A DNA stretch of 64,000 nucleotides from Lysobacter_K koreensis. GTDB taxonomy: Bacteria > Pseudomonadota > Gammaproteobacteria > Xanthomonadales > Xanthomonadaceae. Where the stretch lies: assembly GCF_042677045.1 (NCBI RefSeq), contig NZ_JBHTIH010000003.1:124001-188000 (forward strand), in the 5' to 3' direction. Made by a program: the position numbers and the translations under genes. Shown here one piece after another: positions 27,843-36,973 of the stretch. A model generated the notes under the pieces. The model had not been told where the DNA came from. It searched no databases and worked only from the letters and a program-made list of their open reading frames with translations. How positions within the stretch are numbered: position 1 is the stretch's first letter; each line of letters begins with the position of its first letter.

Positions 27843-29024
27843 ATGACCCAACGCCACCCCGCCCGTCGCGCCTTGATTGGCGCGCTCACGCTCGCGTTGG
27901 CCGCCTGCGCCACGCAGGCGCCGCCGCCGAGCGCCCCCTCGCCCACCGCCAGCCAGCCTCCGGCGCCGGTGATCGTCACCCCGGGTACCAACCCGCTGCC
28001 CGAGCCGGTCAAGCCGATGCCGCTGGCGGAAGCGCGTGCCGCGTTCGTGCGCGACACCGCCGCGCAGTACGGCATCGACCCGGGCTACATCCAGTCGGTG
28101 CTGGCCGGACGCGAGGTCCGCGAGAGCATCGTCGCGGCGATGTCGCGGCCGGCCGAGGCCAAGCCGTGGCGCGACTACCGGCCGATCTTCATCACCCAGG
28201 CCCGCATCGACGGCGGCCAGGCGTTCCTCGCCCGGCACCGCGACGCGCTGGCCCGGGTCGAGGCGCAGACCGGGGTGCCGGCGGAGATCATCGTCGCGAT
28301 CATCGGCGTGGAGACCAGTTTCGGCGCCAACACCGGCAGCTACCCGGTGGTCGACGCGCTGTACACGCTCGCGTTCGCCTACCCGCGCAGCGGCGACCCG
28401 GCCAAGGCCGACCGCGAGAACCGCCGCGAGGCGTTCTTCCGTGGCGAGCTCGCGCAGCTGTTCGCGCTGGGCAAGGAAACCGGCCTGGACATCACCACCC
28501 TGACCGGCAGCTACGCCGGGGCGATGGGCTGGGGCCAGTTCATGCCCTCGAGCTACCGCGAGTTCGCGGTCGACGGCAACGGCGACGGCAAGCGCGACCT
28601 GTTCACCAGCACCGACGACGTGTTCGCCTCGATCGCCAACTACTTCCTGAAGAAGGGCGGCTGGGTGCGCGGCGGCCCGGTCACGCTGCGCGCCAACCGC
28701 GATGCGAACGCGGCCGACTTCGAGCCCGCGGGCCTGGAGCCGGTCTACACCCTGGCCGACCTGGCCGCGCGCGGCTACCGGCCGATGGGCGCGGTGGCGC
28801 CGACCGAGACCGCGGTGCTGCTCAACCTCGACGGCGAGTCCGGCAAGGAACACTGGCTGGGTTTCCGCAACTTCTACGCGATCACCCGTTACAACATCTC
28901 CAAGCACTACGCGATGGCGGTGTACCAGCTGGCCGAGGCGATTGCCGGCCGGGAGAACCCGCTGGCGGCTGGCGCGCCCGCGCCTGCGCCCGCCGCCGCG
29001 CCGGCCGGACAGCCGGGCGCATGA
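27843..29024 (+). CDS. mltB: membrane-bound lytic murein transglycosylase B
   Basis: This 393-residue lipoprotein has a lipobox (LAAC) and a Pro-rich linker. The SLT domain contains the catalytic Glu157 in GVETSFGANTGSYP and the GAMGWGQFMPSSY loop. It cleaves the glycan backbone to 1,6-anhydro products. The position between rodA and rlpA is not the E. coli order but suits the same process. It overlaps rlpA by ATGA at the 3' end. Confidence 0.95.
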   Translation: MTQRHPARRALIGALTLALAACATQAPPPSAPSPTASQPPAPVIVTPGTNPLPEPVKPMPLAEARAAFVRDTAAQYGIDPGYIQSVLAGREVRESIVAAMSRPAEAKPWRDYRPIFITQARIDGGQAFLARHRDALARVEAQTGVPAEIIVAIIGVETSFGANTGSYPVVDALYTLAFAYPRSGDPAKADRENRREAFFRGELAQLFALGKETGLDITTLTGSYAGAMGWGQFMPSSYREFAVDGNGDGKRDLFTSTDDVFASIANYFLKKGGWVRGGPVTLRANRDANAADFEPAGLEPVYTLADLAARGYRPMGAVAPTETAVLLNLDGESGKEHWLGFRNFYAITRYNISKHYAMAVYQLAEAIAGRENPLAAGAPAPAPAAAPAGQPGA

Positions 29025-30355
29025 CGGCGCCGGCACTGAAGGCGCTGGCCAGCGCGGCGCTGCTGCTGGGCCTGGCGGCCTGCGCCGCTGCCCCGAAAAA
29101 GCCGGCTCCCGCGACCGCCGCCGTGGTCGGAAAAATGCAGGACACGCCGCGCGACGCAAGCAAGAAGCGCTCGCCCTACGCACCGGCGCAGGAAGACCTC
29201 GGCACCCGCGGTGACTACACCGCCGGCGGCCTGTACAAGCCCGGCGTGCCCGACAGCACTCCCGACTACATCCCCGACGTCGATGCGATCCCCGAGCCGG
29301 AGATCGTCGCCGAGCCGCGTTCGCGCGCCGGCAACCGCTCCTCGTACTCGGTGCTGGGCAAGCAGTACCGCGTGCTCGACACCGCCAAGGGTTACGTCGA
29401 GCAGGGCAACGCCTCGTACTACGGCAAGAAGTTCCACGGCCGCCGCACCTCCAACCTGGAGGTCTACGACATGTACGCGTTCACCGCCGCGCACAAGTCG
29501 CTGCCGCTGCCCAGCTTCGCGCGCGTGACCAACCTCGACAACGGCAAGGCGGTCACGGTGCGCGTCAACGACCGCGGCCCGTTCCACGCCGGCCGCATCA
29601 TCGACCTGAGCTACGCCGCCGCGGTCAAGCTGGGCATCACCCAGCGCGGCACCGGCCGGGTCGAGGTGCGCGCGCTGCACCCCGGTGAACCCACAACGCC
29701 GACGTACGCCAGCGCCGCCAACAACCCGCCGCCGGCCAAGGGCGCGGTCCGCACCGGCACCAGCAGCACCCTCGATAAGCTCGTCGCGGCGATGCCGGTC
29801 GCCAGCGGCGCCGCCGGCGAGCTGCCGCCGGGCGTGCGCATCGCCACCGGCAAGCCGGCCCGGCGGGATCCGGCGGCGGACAAGGCCTCGACGGCGAACG
29901 CATCCGCCATCGCCGCGCCCGCCGTACCGGCCAGCACCGATTACCGCTTCGACATGCGCCAGGACGGCAAGGCGATGACCGCGGCCGAATTCGATGCCTG
30001 GATGAAGGCGCGCCGGGTGCGCGTGGCGACCGGCAAGCCGGGCCAGCCCGCAGCCGCAGCACCCATCGCGCCGGCGCCGGCGGCCCCCGCGGAACCCTCC
30101 ACCGCAACGCGCGCGCCGCGCGGCCAGGACGTGACCCTGCAGATCGCCAGCTTCGCCGCGCGCGGCAACGCCGACCGCGCGCTGGCGATGCTGCGCAGCG
30201 CCGGCATCGACGACGCCCGGCTGCACGACGCCGACGCCAACGGCCAGAAGGTCTGGCGCCTGCGCGTCGGCCCGCTCGCCGCGACCAGCGAACCGGCGCT
30301 CGCCGCGCGCATCGCAGGCCTGGGCTTCGGCCCGCCGCAGCGCGTCCGCGACTGA
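29021..30355 (+). CDS. rlpA: septal-ring/peptidoglycan glycosidase RlpA
   Basis: This 444-residue lipoprotein (lipobox LAAC) has a double-psi beta-barrel domain from about residue 129, with NDRGPF (Asp184) and the catalytic-type GRIIDLSYAAA motif. A long linker precedes a C-terminal SPOR domain (about 371-444) that binds denuded glycan. RlpA hydrolyses such glycan at the septum in Pseudomonas. The rlpA-dacA order is the classical one. Confidence 0.95.
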   Translation: MTAPALKALASAALLLGLAACAAAPKKPAPATAAVVGKMQDTPRDASKKRSPYAPAQEDLGTRGDYTAGGLYKPGVPDSTPDYIPDVDAIPEPEIVAEPRSRAGNRSSYSVLGKQYRVLDTAKGYVEQGNASYYGKKFHGRRTSNLEVYDMYAFTAAHKSLPLPSFARVTNLDNGKAVTVRVNDRGPFHAGRIIDLSYAAAVKLGITQRGTGRVEVRALHPGEPTTPTYASAANNPPPAKGAVRTGTSSTLDKLVAAMPVASGAAGELPPGVRIATGKPARRDPAADKASTANASAIAAPAVPASTDYRFDMRQDGKAMTAAEFDAWMKARRVRVATGKPGQPAAAAPIAPAPAAPAEPSTATRAPRGQDVTLQIASFAARGNADRALAMLRSAGIDDARLHDADANGQKVWRLRVGPLAATSEPALAARIAGLGFGPPQRVRD

Positions 30356-30418
30356 TCGCCCGCCCCTTTCCTGACGACCTTGGCCCGCCACGCGCCGGCC
30401 CCCGGAGTAGTTGAAACG

Positions 30419-31639
30419 ATGAATGCCCCCGTCCTTGCCAAACGCGCCGTTCTCGCCGCGCTGACCACCTTCGTGGTCGGGTTCGCGCTCGCGCAGACCC
30501 CCGCGACGCCGCCCAAGCCGGCCGCGCCGCGTCCGCTCAGCGCCGACCTGCCGGTGCCGCCGCCGCCGAAGATCGTCGGCACCGCGTGGGTGCTGATGGA
30601 CGCGGCCAGCGGCAACGTGCTCGCCGGCGAGAACTACGACACCCAGCTCGAACCGGCCAGCATCACCAAGGTCATGACCAGCTACGTGATCGCCGCCGAG
30701 ATGGCCGGCGGCAAGGTCAAGGACAGCGACCAGGTGATGATGAGCGAGAACGCCTGGCGCTCCGGCGGCGCCGGCACCGACGGCAGCTATTCGGGCTTCG
30801 AGGTCAACAAGACCGCGCCGCTGCTGCAGATGGAAAAGGGCATGGTGGTGCAGTCCGGCAACGACGCCGCGATCGCCCTGGCCGAGCACGTCGCCGGCAG
30901 CACCGACGCGTTCGCCGCGTTGATGAACCAGTACGCCGCGCGCATCGGCATGAAGAACTCGCACTTCGTGAACCCGCATGGCCTGCCGGCCGAGGGCCAC
31001 GTTTCGAGCGCGCGCGACCTGGCGCTGCTCGGGCGCGCGCTGATCAACGAATTCCCGGTCGCGTACTCGTACAACAAGATCAAGGAATTCACTGTCGGCC
31101 CGATCACCCAGCCCAACCGCAACCTGCTGCTGTGGCGCGACTCGACCGTCGACGGCATCAAGACCGGCCACACCTCCGGCGCCGGCTACTGCCTGATGGC
31201 CTCGGCCAAGCGCGGCGACCAGCGCCTGATCTCGGTGGTGATGGGGTCGACCAGCGAAAGCCAGCGCGCGGTCGACTCGCAGGCGCTGCTCAACTGGGGC
31301 TTCCGCTTCTACGAAACCCACAAGCTGTTCGATGCCGGCAAGCAGGTCTCGCAGCAGAAGGTCTGGAAGGGTCAGGTCAACGAAGTGCAGCTGGGCCTGG
31401 CGGCGCCGCTGCTGGTGACCGTGCCGCGCGGCAAGTACGACCGGCTCAAGCCGATGATGGACGTGCCCAAGACCCTGGTCGCGCCGATCACGAAGGGCCA
31501 GAAGATCGGCACGGTCAAGGTGATGCTGGACGGCAAGCTGATCGCCCAGCGCCCGCTGGTCGCGATCAACGCGATCGAGACGGCCGGCTTCTTCAAGCGC
31601 CTGTGGCACGAACTGCTGATGTGGTGGCAGTCGGAGTGA
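30419..31639 (+). CDS. dacA: serine-type D-Ala-D-Ala carboxypeptidase (PBP5/6 type)
   Basis: This 406-residue class-C-like low-molecular-weight PBP removes the terminal D-Ala from peptidoglycan pentapeptides. The motifs are SITK (Ser81, Lys84), SGN (about 146) and KTG (about 248). A signal peptide opens the protein and an amphipathic C-terminal helix (FKRLWHELLMWWQSE) peripherally anchors it. It ends the elongasome block at a terminator (31670-31694). Confidence 0.95.
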   Translation: MNAPVLAKRAVLAALTTFVVGFALAQTPATPPKPAAPRPLSADLPVPPPPKIVGTAWVLMDAASGNVLAGENYDTQLEPASITKVMTSYVIAAEMAGGKVKDSDQVMMSENAWRSGGAGTDGSYSGFEVNKTAPLLQMEKGMVVQSGNDAAIALAEHVAGSTDAFAALMNQYAARIGMKNSHFVNPHGLPAEGHVSSARDLALLGRALINEFPVAYSYNKIKEFTVGPITQPNRNLLLWRDSTVDGIKTGHTSGAGYCLMASAKRGDQRLISVVMGSTSESQRAVDSQALLNWGFRFYETHKLFDAGKQVSQQKVWKGQVNEVQLGLAAPLLVTVPRGKYDRLKPMMDVPKTLVAPITKGQKIGTVKVMLDGKLIAQRPLVAINAIETAGFFKRLWHELLMWWQSE

Positions 31640-31669
31640 TCCGCCAGGTCATCTGACTGTTGCAAGCAA

Positions 31670-31694
31670 AGGGCCGGCGCAAGCCGGCCCTTTT
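31670..31694 (+). terminator. Rho-independent terminator after dacA
   Basis: A GGGCCGGC/GCCGGCCC hairpin followed by TTTT. It sits 30 bp past the dacA stop. Confidence 0.9.
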
Positions 31695-31749
31695 GCATCT
31701 GGCGCGCTGCATCGCGACACCGCCGCGACCCACTCCGCGGCGCGCTTCC

Positions 31750-32013
31750 TCAGCGCACCACCACCGTCGTGGCCTTGTTGGCCACGATGTACGGCTGCAG
31801 GTCCTCGACGAAGCTCACCTTGCCAATCGCGCGCTGCGCGAACTTCTTGCCGGTGACGCGCACGTGGCAGTTCAGGAACGGCGCGGCCTCGTCCTTGCCC
31901 TTCGAGGTGTAAACCACGCGGCCGTCGCGGTCCCAGCCCAGCACGAGGCGTTCCTGGTGGTTGCTGGTGCGGTAGATCCAGCCTTTCTGGATATCGGTTT
32001 CGGACATCGCCAT
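31750..32013 (-). CDS. small hypothetical protein
   Basis: This 87-residue protein starts MAMSETDIQKGWIYRTSNHQERLVLGWDRDG and has a compact beta-rich look with FLNCHVRVTGKKF. An AGGAAG Shine-Dalgarno lies 9 bp before the first Met. No domain is recognised. It lies on the opposite strand between dacA and ybeD, a spot that is empty in E. coli. Confidence 0.65.
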   Translation of the reverse strand: MAMSETDIQKGWIYRTSNHQERLVLGWDRDGRVVYTSKGKDEAAPFLNCHVRVTGKKFAQRAIGKVSFVEDLQPYIVANKATTVVVR

Positions 32014-32164
32014 GGCGGCGGGCTTCCTGGGTCATTGGGCCGCCCGGGGCATGGCGGCGCGAGCGGCCCATGATGCCAGTGTCGCGCGATCGGCGGACCC
32101 GCAGCCCGGCCCGGGCGCGATCGCGCGGCTTGGGTTGCCCCTCCCGCGCCACCATAATGCCGGC

Positions 32165-32443
32165 ATGGAAATCCACTCCGACAACCCCGAACACGGCTTC
32201 CAGTTCCCCGGCACCTTCGAGCTCAGCGCGCTCGGCCCGGCCGAATCGGGCCTCGAGCGCGTCCTGCCGCAGCTGCTGATGGACGCCGGCATCGAGGTGC
32301 TGAGCGAGGCGATCACGTGGAAGCACTCGGCGAACGGCAAGTACGTGTCGGTGCGGATCGGCTTCCAGGCCCGCGACCGTGCCCAGTACGACCTCGCGCA
32401 CCAGGTGCTGCGCGACCACCCGGAAGTGAAGTGGACGCTGTAG
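32165..32443 (+). CDS. ybeD: YbeD family (DUF493) protein
   Basis: This 92-residue ferredoxin-like protein matches the DUF493/YbeD family (GFQFPGTFELSALG and KYVSVRIGFQARDRAQ). E. coli ybeD sits in the same order dacA-ybeD-lipB. Its function is unresolved, with links to lipoate metabolism. lipB overlaps its 3' end. Confidence 0.9.
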   Translation: MEIHSDNPEHGFQFPGTFELSALGPAESGLERVLPQLLMDAGIEVLSEAITWKHSANGKYVSVRIGFQARDRAQYDLAHQVLRDHPEVKWTL

Positions 32444-33126
32444 CCGCGGCCGTCCCGACCGCTGCGGCGCCACCCGTGCCGAGCGCGCGGGTCCGCGACC
32501 TCGGCCGCCAGCCGTACACGCCGGTGTGGCGCGCGATGCAGGCCTTCACCGACGCCCGCGACGCCGAGACCGCCGACGAGCTGTGGCTGGTCGAACACGA
32601 CCCGGTGTTTACCCTCGGCCAGGCCGGCAAGCCCGAGCACGTGCTGATGCCCGGCGACATCCCGGTGCTGCACGTCGACCGCGGCGGCCAGGTCACCTAC
32701 CACGGCCCCGGCCAGATCGTGCTGTACCCGCTGCTGGACCTGAAGCGGCTCAAGGTCGGGGTCAAGGACTACGTCTGCCGCATCGAGCAGGCGATCATCG
32801 ACACCCTGGCCCAGTGGAACATCGAGGCTGTCCGCCGCGACGGCGCCCCGGGCGTGTACGTCAACGGCGCCAAGGTCGCCGCGCTCGGCATCCGCGTGCG
32901 CCGCGGCTGCACTTTCCACGGCCTGGCGTTCAACATCGCCATGGACCTGGCGCCGTTCTCACGCATCAACCCCTGCGGTTACGAGGGGCTGCAGGTGACC
33001 TCGATGCTAGACTTGGGCGGCCCGTCCGGACTGGATGCGGTCAAGCCGGTGTTGATCGAGAACATCGCCCGCCAGTTCGGGCTCGCGGTCGAATCCGCGC
33101 CACCGCCGTCGCTCCCCGCCGCCTGA
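32431..33126 (+). CDS. lipB: octanoyl-[ACP]:protein N-octanoyltransferase
   Basis: This about 231-residue enzyme transfers octanoyl from ACP to lipoyl domains. The core motifs are GGQVTYHGPGQ, GAKVAALGIRV with the catalytic Lys, and NPCGYEG with the Cys thiol. The start is taken as GTG 32431, overlapping the ybeD stop by 13 bp; a GTG at 32476 is an alternative. The next gene, lipA, completes the pathway. Confidence 0.92.
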   Translation: MDAVAAAVPTAAAPPVPSARVRDLGRQPYTPVWRAMQAFTDARDAETADELWLVEHDPVFTLGQAGKPEHVLMPGDIPVLHVDRGGQVTYHGPGQIVLYPLLDLKRLKVGVKDYVCRIEQAIIDTLAQWNIEAVRRDGAPGVYVNGAKVAALGIRVRRGCTFHGLAFNIAMDLAPFSRINPCGYEGLQVTSMLDLGGPSGLDAVKPVLIENIARQFGLAVESAPPPSLPAA

Positions 33127-34163
33127 TGCCCCCTTCGAAAGACCTGCGTGCCATGACCGAGTCCGTCGCCAAGTCCATTCCGCTCGCGGTCGTCAGCGGC
33201 GACGCTCCGGCGCCGCTGCAGCCGGGCGTGAAGCAGCTCGGCGGCGACAAGATCGGCCGTTCGCCGGTGCAGTTCGCCGACGTGCTGGTGCTGCGCAAGC
33301 CGTCGTGGATCCGGGTGCGCATTCCGTCCGGCAACTCGGTCGCCCTGCTCAAGGCCAAGCTGCGCGAGAACCGCCTGGTCACGGTCTGCGAAGAGGCCAG
33401 CTGCCCGAACATCCACGAGTGCTTCAGCCACGGCACCGCCACTTTCATGATCCTCGGCGAGGTCTGCACGCGCCGCTGCAGCTTCTGCGACGTCGCCCAC
33501 GGCCGGCCGAAGCCGCCGGACGCGTCCGAGCCACTGACCTTGGCGCAGACCGTGGCCGACATGGGCCTGAAGTACGTGGTGGTGACCAGCGTCGACCGCG
33601 ATGACCTGCGCGACGGCGGTGCCCAGCACTTCGCCGACTGCATCGCGCAGATCCGCGCCCACAGCCCGAAGACCAAGATCGAGGTCCTGACCCCGGACTT
33701 CCGCGGCAAGGGCCGGATGGAGCGCGCGCTGGAGATCCTCGCGACCAGCCCGCCGGACGTGTTCAACCACAACGTCGAGACCGTGCCGGGCCTGTACCCC
33801 AACGTCCGCCCCGGTGCCGACTACCAGTGGTCGCTGACCCTGCTGCAGAAGTTCAAGGCGCAGCACCCGGAGGTCGCGACCAAGTCCGGGATCATGCTCG
33901 GTCTGGGCGAGACCATGGAGCAGGTGCAGCAGACCCTGCGCGACCTGCGCGCGCACGATGTCGACATGATCACCATCGGCCAGTACCTGCAGCCGACCGC
34001 TCACCACCATCCGGTGATGCGCTACTGGACGCCGGACGAGTTCAAGCAGCTCGAGGAATTCGGCATGGCGCTGGGCTTCACCCACGTCGCCTCCGGCCCG
34101 CTGGTGCGCTCGTCGTACCACGCCGACCGCTCGGCGATCGAAGCCGGTTTCGCCGAAGCCTGA
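33126..34163 (+). CDS. lipA: lipoyl synthase
   Basis: This 345-residue radical-SAM enzyme inserts two sulfurs into octanoyl groups. The radical-SAM cluster CxxxCxxC is at Cys114, 118 and 121, and the auxiliary cluster motif CEEASCPNIHEC is before it. The start ATG overlaps the lipB stop (TGATG); a second ATG 27 bp later (33153) is a plausible alternative. It ends the ybeD-lipB-lipA unit. The 275 bp to prc hold no gene. Confidence 0.96.
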   Translation: MPPSKDLRAMTESVAKSIPLAVVSGDAPAPLQPGVKQLGGDKIGRSPVQFADVLVLRKPSWIRVRIPSGNSVALLKAKLRENRLVTVCEEASCPNIHECFSHGTATFMILGEVCTRRCSFCDVAHGRPKPPDASEPLTLAQTVADMGLKYVVVTSVDRDDLRDGGAQHFADCIAQIRAHSPKTKIEVLTPDFRGKGRMERALEILATSPPDVFNHNVETVPGLYPNVRPGADYQWSLTLLQKFKAQHPEVATKSGIMLGLGETMEQVQQTLRDLRAHDVDMITIGQYLQPTAHHHPVMRYWTPDEFKQLEEFGMALGFTHVASGPLVRSSYHADRSAIEAGFAEA

Positions 34164-34438
34164 GCGCCGCGCGAGCGTTAGGTTCTTGCCGCGTGGCCGC
34201 TGCGCCGCGCGCTTCGCGTCGCCACAGGTAACGACTCGATAACGCCTGCGTCACGGCCTGCGCGCGCAAGCTGAATGCCGCCTGCCTTCCACCGTGCCCG
34301 TTCATGCGCCGGAAGGGTGACAGCCCCGGCAACTTTCGGCACTGTGGGGTTGTCGAACCGCGTTACATGCTGGCCCCGATCAACCGGCTCCGACCCCACC
34401 CCGAACATCTGGCCCGCGTTGGCCGAGAAGCTGCCTCG

Positions 34439-36709
34439 ATGAAATTCCAGACCCCCCTGTATGCGTTCCTGCTGACCGCGCCGCTGGCCTTGCTGGCGCG
34501 TGCCGACAATGGCGCGCCGTCGACGGCCGAGACCACCGCGCAGGCGCAGACCGCGCAGGTGCCGACGAAGGCGAAGCGCGGCGACACCACGCTGCTCAAG
34601 GAGCGGGTCGCGCTGCCGACCACGCCGACCGCCGACCAGACCACCGCGGCCAAGCTGGTCTACGGATTGCTCTCGGACAGTCGCTACGCCTACCGCCCGC
34701 GTGCGCTCGACGACGCGCTGTCGGCCGACATGTACACGCGTTACCTGGAATCGCTCGACGGCGGCAAGCAGTTCCTGACCGCCGCCGATGTCGCCCGCTT
34801 CGACACCCACAAGCTCAAGCTCGACGACGCGATCAAGAGCGGCAACCTCGCGCCGGCGTACGCGATCTTCAGCACCTACCGCCAGCGCGTCGACGAGCGC
34901 GTGGCGCATGCGCGCGCGCTGCTGAAGCAGGACATCTTCGACTTCACCGGCAACGACCGCTTCGAGTACGACCGCGAGGACGCGCCGTGGGCCGCCGACC
35001 AGGCCGCGCTCGACACGCTGTGGAAGCAGTCGGTGCGCAACGACTGGCTGCGTCTGAAGCTGGCCGGCAAGCAGCCGGCGGACATCCGCAAGACGCTCGA
35101 CAAGCGTTACGCCAACCTGTCCGACAGCATCTCCGAGCTCAAGGGCGAGGACGTGTTCCAGACCTTCGTCAACAGCTACGCCAACGCGATCGACCCGCAC
35201 ACCGATTACTTCACCCCGCGCTCGGCCGACAACTTCAACCTGTCGATGTCGCTGTCGCTGGAGGGCATCGGCGCGGTGCTGCAGAAGCAGGACGACGTGG
35301 TCGCGATCCGCGAGATCGTGCCGGGCGGCCCGGCCGGCAAGTCCGAGAAGCTCAAGCCCGGCGACCGCGTGGTCGCCGTCGGCCAGGGCGACAGCGGCGC
35401 GATGGAGGACGTGGTCGGCTGGCGCATCGACGACGTCGTCGCCAAGATCCGCGGCGCCAAGGGCACCAAGGTGCGGCTGGACGTGATCCCGGCCGAGGTC
35501 GGCCTCGACAGCAAGCCCAACCGCGTGGTGCTGGTGCGCGACAAGGTGCGGCTGGAAGACCAGGCCGCCAAGTCCAAGGTCCTGACCATTCCCGCGGCCG
35601 GCGACGCGCCGGCCAAGCGCATCGGCGTGATCGAACTGCCGGGCTTCTACCAGGACTTCGAAGGCCGTCGCCTCAACAAGGACGACTACGCCTCCGCCAC
35701 CCGCGACGTCGCCAAGCTGCTGACCCAGCTGCGCGCCGACAAGGTCGACGGCGTGGTGCTCGACCTGCGCAACAACGGCGGCGGTTCGCTGACCGAGGCG
35801 ATCGAGCTCACCGGCCTGTTCATCGACCGCGGCCCGGTGGTGCAGGTGCGCGAGTCCGGCGGCCGCGTCAGCGTCGAGGGCGACAGCGACACCGGCATCG
35901 CCTGGGAAGGCCCGCTGGCGGTGCTGATCAACCGCGGCTCGGCCTCGGCTTCGGAGATCTTCGCCGGCGCGATCCAGGATTACGGCCGCGGCATCGTCAT
36001 CGGCGAAACCAGCTTCGGCAAGGGCACGGTGCAGAACCTGGTCGACCTCGACCGCTGGCCGGCCAACGAGAAGGCGCGCTTCGGCCAGGTCAAGCTGACC
36101 ATCGCCCAGTTCTTCCGCGTCAGCGGCGGCTCGACCCAGAACAAGGGCGTGGTGCCGGACGTGTCGTTCCCGGTCTCGGTCGACGCCAGCGAGTACGGCG
36201 AGAGCACCTACGACAACGCGCTGCCGTGGACCCGGATCGCGGCGGTGCCGCACACCAGCTACGGCAACTTCGCGCCGCTGCTGCCCAAGCTGGAGGCGCT
36301 GCACGGCAGCCGCATCGCCGCCGACAAGGAGTTCCAGTGGTGGTCGGACGACGTCGCGCAGTTCCGCGAGGAACGCGCCGAGAAGTCGATCTCGCTCAAC
36401 GAGGTTGCACGCCGCGCCGAGCGCGACAGCGAGGACGCCAAACGCAAGCAGCGCCAGGAAGCGCGCAAGACCCTCGGCTTGGACCTCGACCCGCTGGCCG
36501 ACGAGGCCGGCGATGACGGCCTTCAGGCCAGCGAGCGCGACTTCGCCAAGGACGTCGCGCGCGAGAAGGCCGCCGAGAAGCGCCCGGATCCGCTGCTGCG
36601 CGAGTCGGCCGCGATCCTCGCTGACGCGGTGCGCCTGCTCAACAACGACCGCCAGCTGTCGGCGCAGGTGCTGCCGACCGCGGTGCAGCCGGGGCACTGG
36701 GCGGACTGA
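34439..36709 (+). CDS. prc: tail-specific C-terminal processing peptidase (Prc)
   Basis: This 756-residue S41 protease has a signal peptide (MKFQTPLYAFLLTAPLALLARA). A helical N-terminal region is followed by a PDZ domain (about residues 270-360) and a catalytic domain with the Ser-Lys dyad: the middle Ser of GSASASE (about 503) and the Lys of FGKGTVQ (about 528). A long C-terminal DUF3340-type helical domain completes it. Prc degrades misfolded or tagged periplasmic proteins and processes PBP3 in E. coli. The start is the ATG at the leader. Confidence 0.94.
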   Translation: MKFQTPLYAFLLTAPLALLARADNGAPSTAETTAQAQTAQVPTKAKRGDTTLLKERVALPTTPTADQTTAAKLVYGLLSDSRYAYRPRALDDALSADMYTRYLESLDGGKQFLTAADVARFDTHKLKLDDAIKSGNLAPAYAIFSTYRQRVDERVAHARALLKQDIFDFTGNDRFEYDREDAPWAADQAALDTLWKQSVRNDWLRLKLAGKQPADIRKTLDKRYANLSDSISELKGEDVFQTFVNSYANAIDPHTDYFTPRSADNFNLSMSLSLEGIGAVLQKQDDVVAIREIVPGGPAGKSEKLKPGDRVVAVGQGDSGAMEDVVGWRIDDVVAKIRGAKGTKVRLDVIPAEVGLDSKPNRVVLVRDKVRLEDQAAKSKVLTIPAAGDAPAKRIGVIELPGFYQDFEGRRLNKDDYASATRDVAKLLTQLRADKVDGVVLDLRNNGGGSLTEAIELTGLFIDRGPVVQVRESGGRVSVEGDSDTGIAWEGPLAVLINRGSASASEIFAGAIQDYGRGIVIGETSFGKGTVQNLVDLDRWPANEKARFGQVKLTIAQFFRVSGGSTQNKGVVPDVSFPVSVDASEYGESTYDNALPWTRIAAVPHTSYGNFAPLLPKLEALHGSRIAADKEFQWWSDDVAQFREERAEKSISLNEVARRAERDSEDAKRKQRQEARKTLGLDLDPLADEAGDDGLQASERDFAKDVAREKAAEKRPDPLLRESAAILADAVRLLNNDRQLSAQVLPTAVQPGHWAD

Positions 36710-36715
36710 CTTTTC

Positions 36716-36916
36716 CCTTCTCCCCAGACTCGTGCAAAGCCGGGGGAGAAGGTGCCCGTAGGGCGGACGCCCCAGAGGAAGCACCGTCGGGGTGTGAGGG
36801 TTCGGCGAAGTGGTGTTGAACAAGGGCTCATTGTGCGCACCAGCATGCCGTTCTGCCTTTGGAGTTACATCGCTTCGCCGAACCCTCACCCCAACCCCTC
36901 TCCCACAGGGAGAGGG
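36716..36916. repeat. composite REP-pair element, inverted copy between prc and ogt-like gene
   Basis: It begins CCTTCTCCCCAG/CGGGGGAGAAGG and ends CCCTCTCCCACAGGGAGAGGG, with an inner pair GGGTTCGGCGAA/TTCGCCGAACCC around an unrelated middle. It is the same architecture as in mreC and mrdA, reversed. Confidence 0.8.
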
Positions 36917-36939
36917 ACTTAAGCGCAGGAATCGGATAG

Positions 36940-36959
36940 CGGGCACCTTCGGGTGCCCG
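36940..36959 (+). promoter_or_regulatory. stem-loop with UUCG tetraloop before the ogt-like start
   Basis: A perfect 8-bp stem CGGGCACC-TTCG-GGTGCCCG lies 14 bp upstream of the start codon, where a Shine-Dalgarno would be. It could restrict initiation, or simply terminate upstream transcription. Confidence 0.5.
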
Positions 36960-36973
36960 TTACGCTTTGGGCC

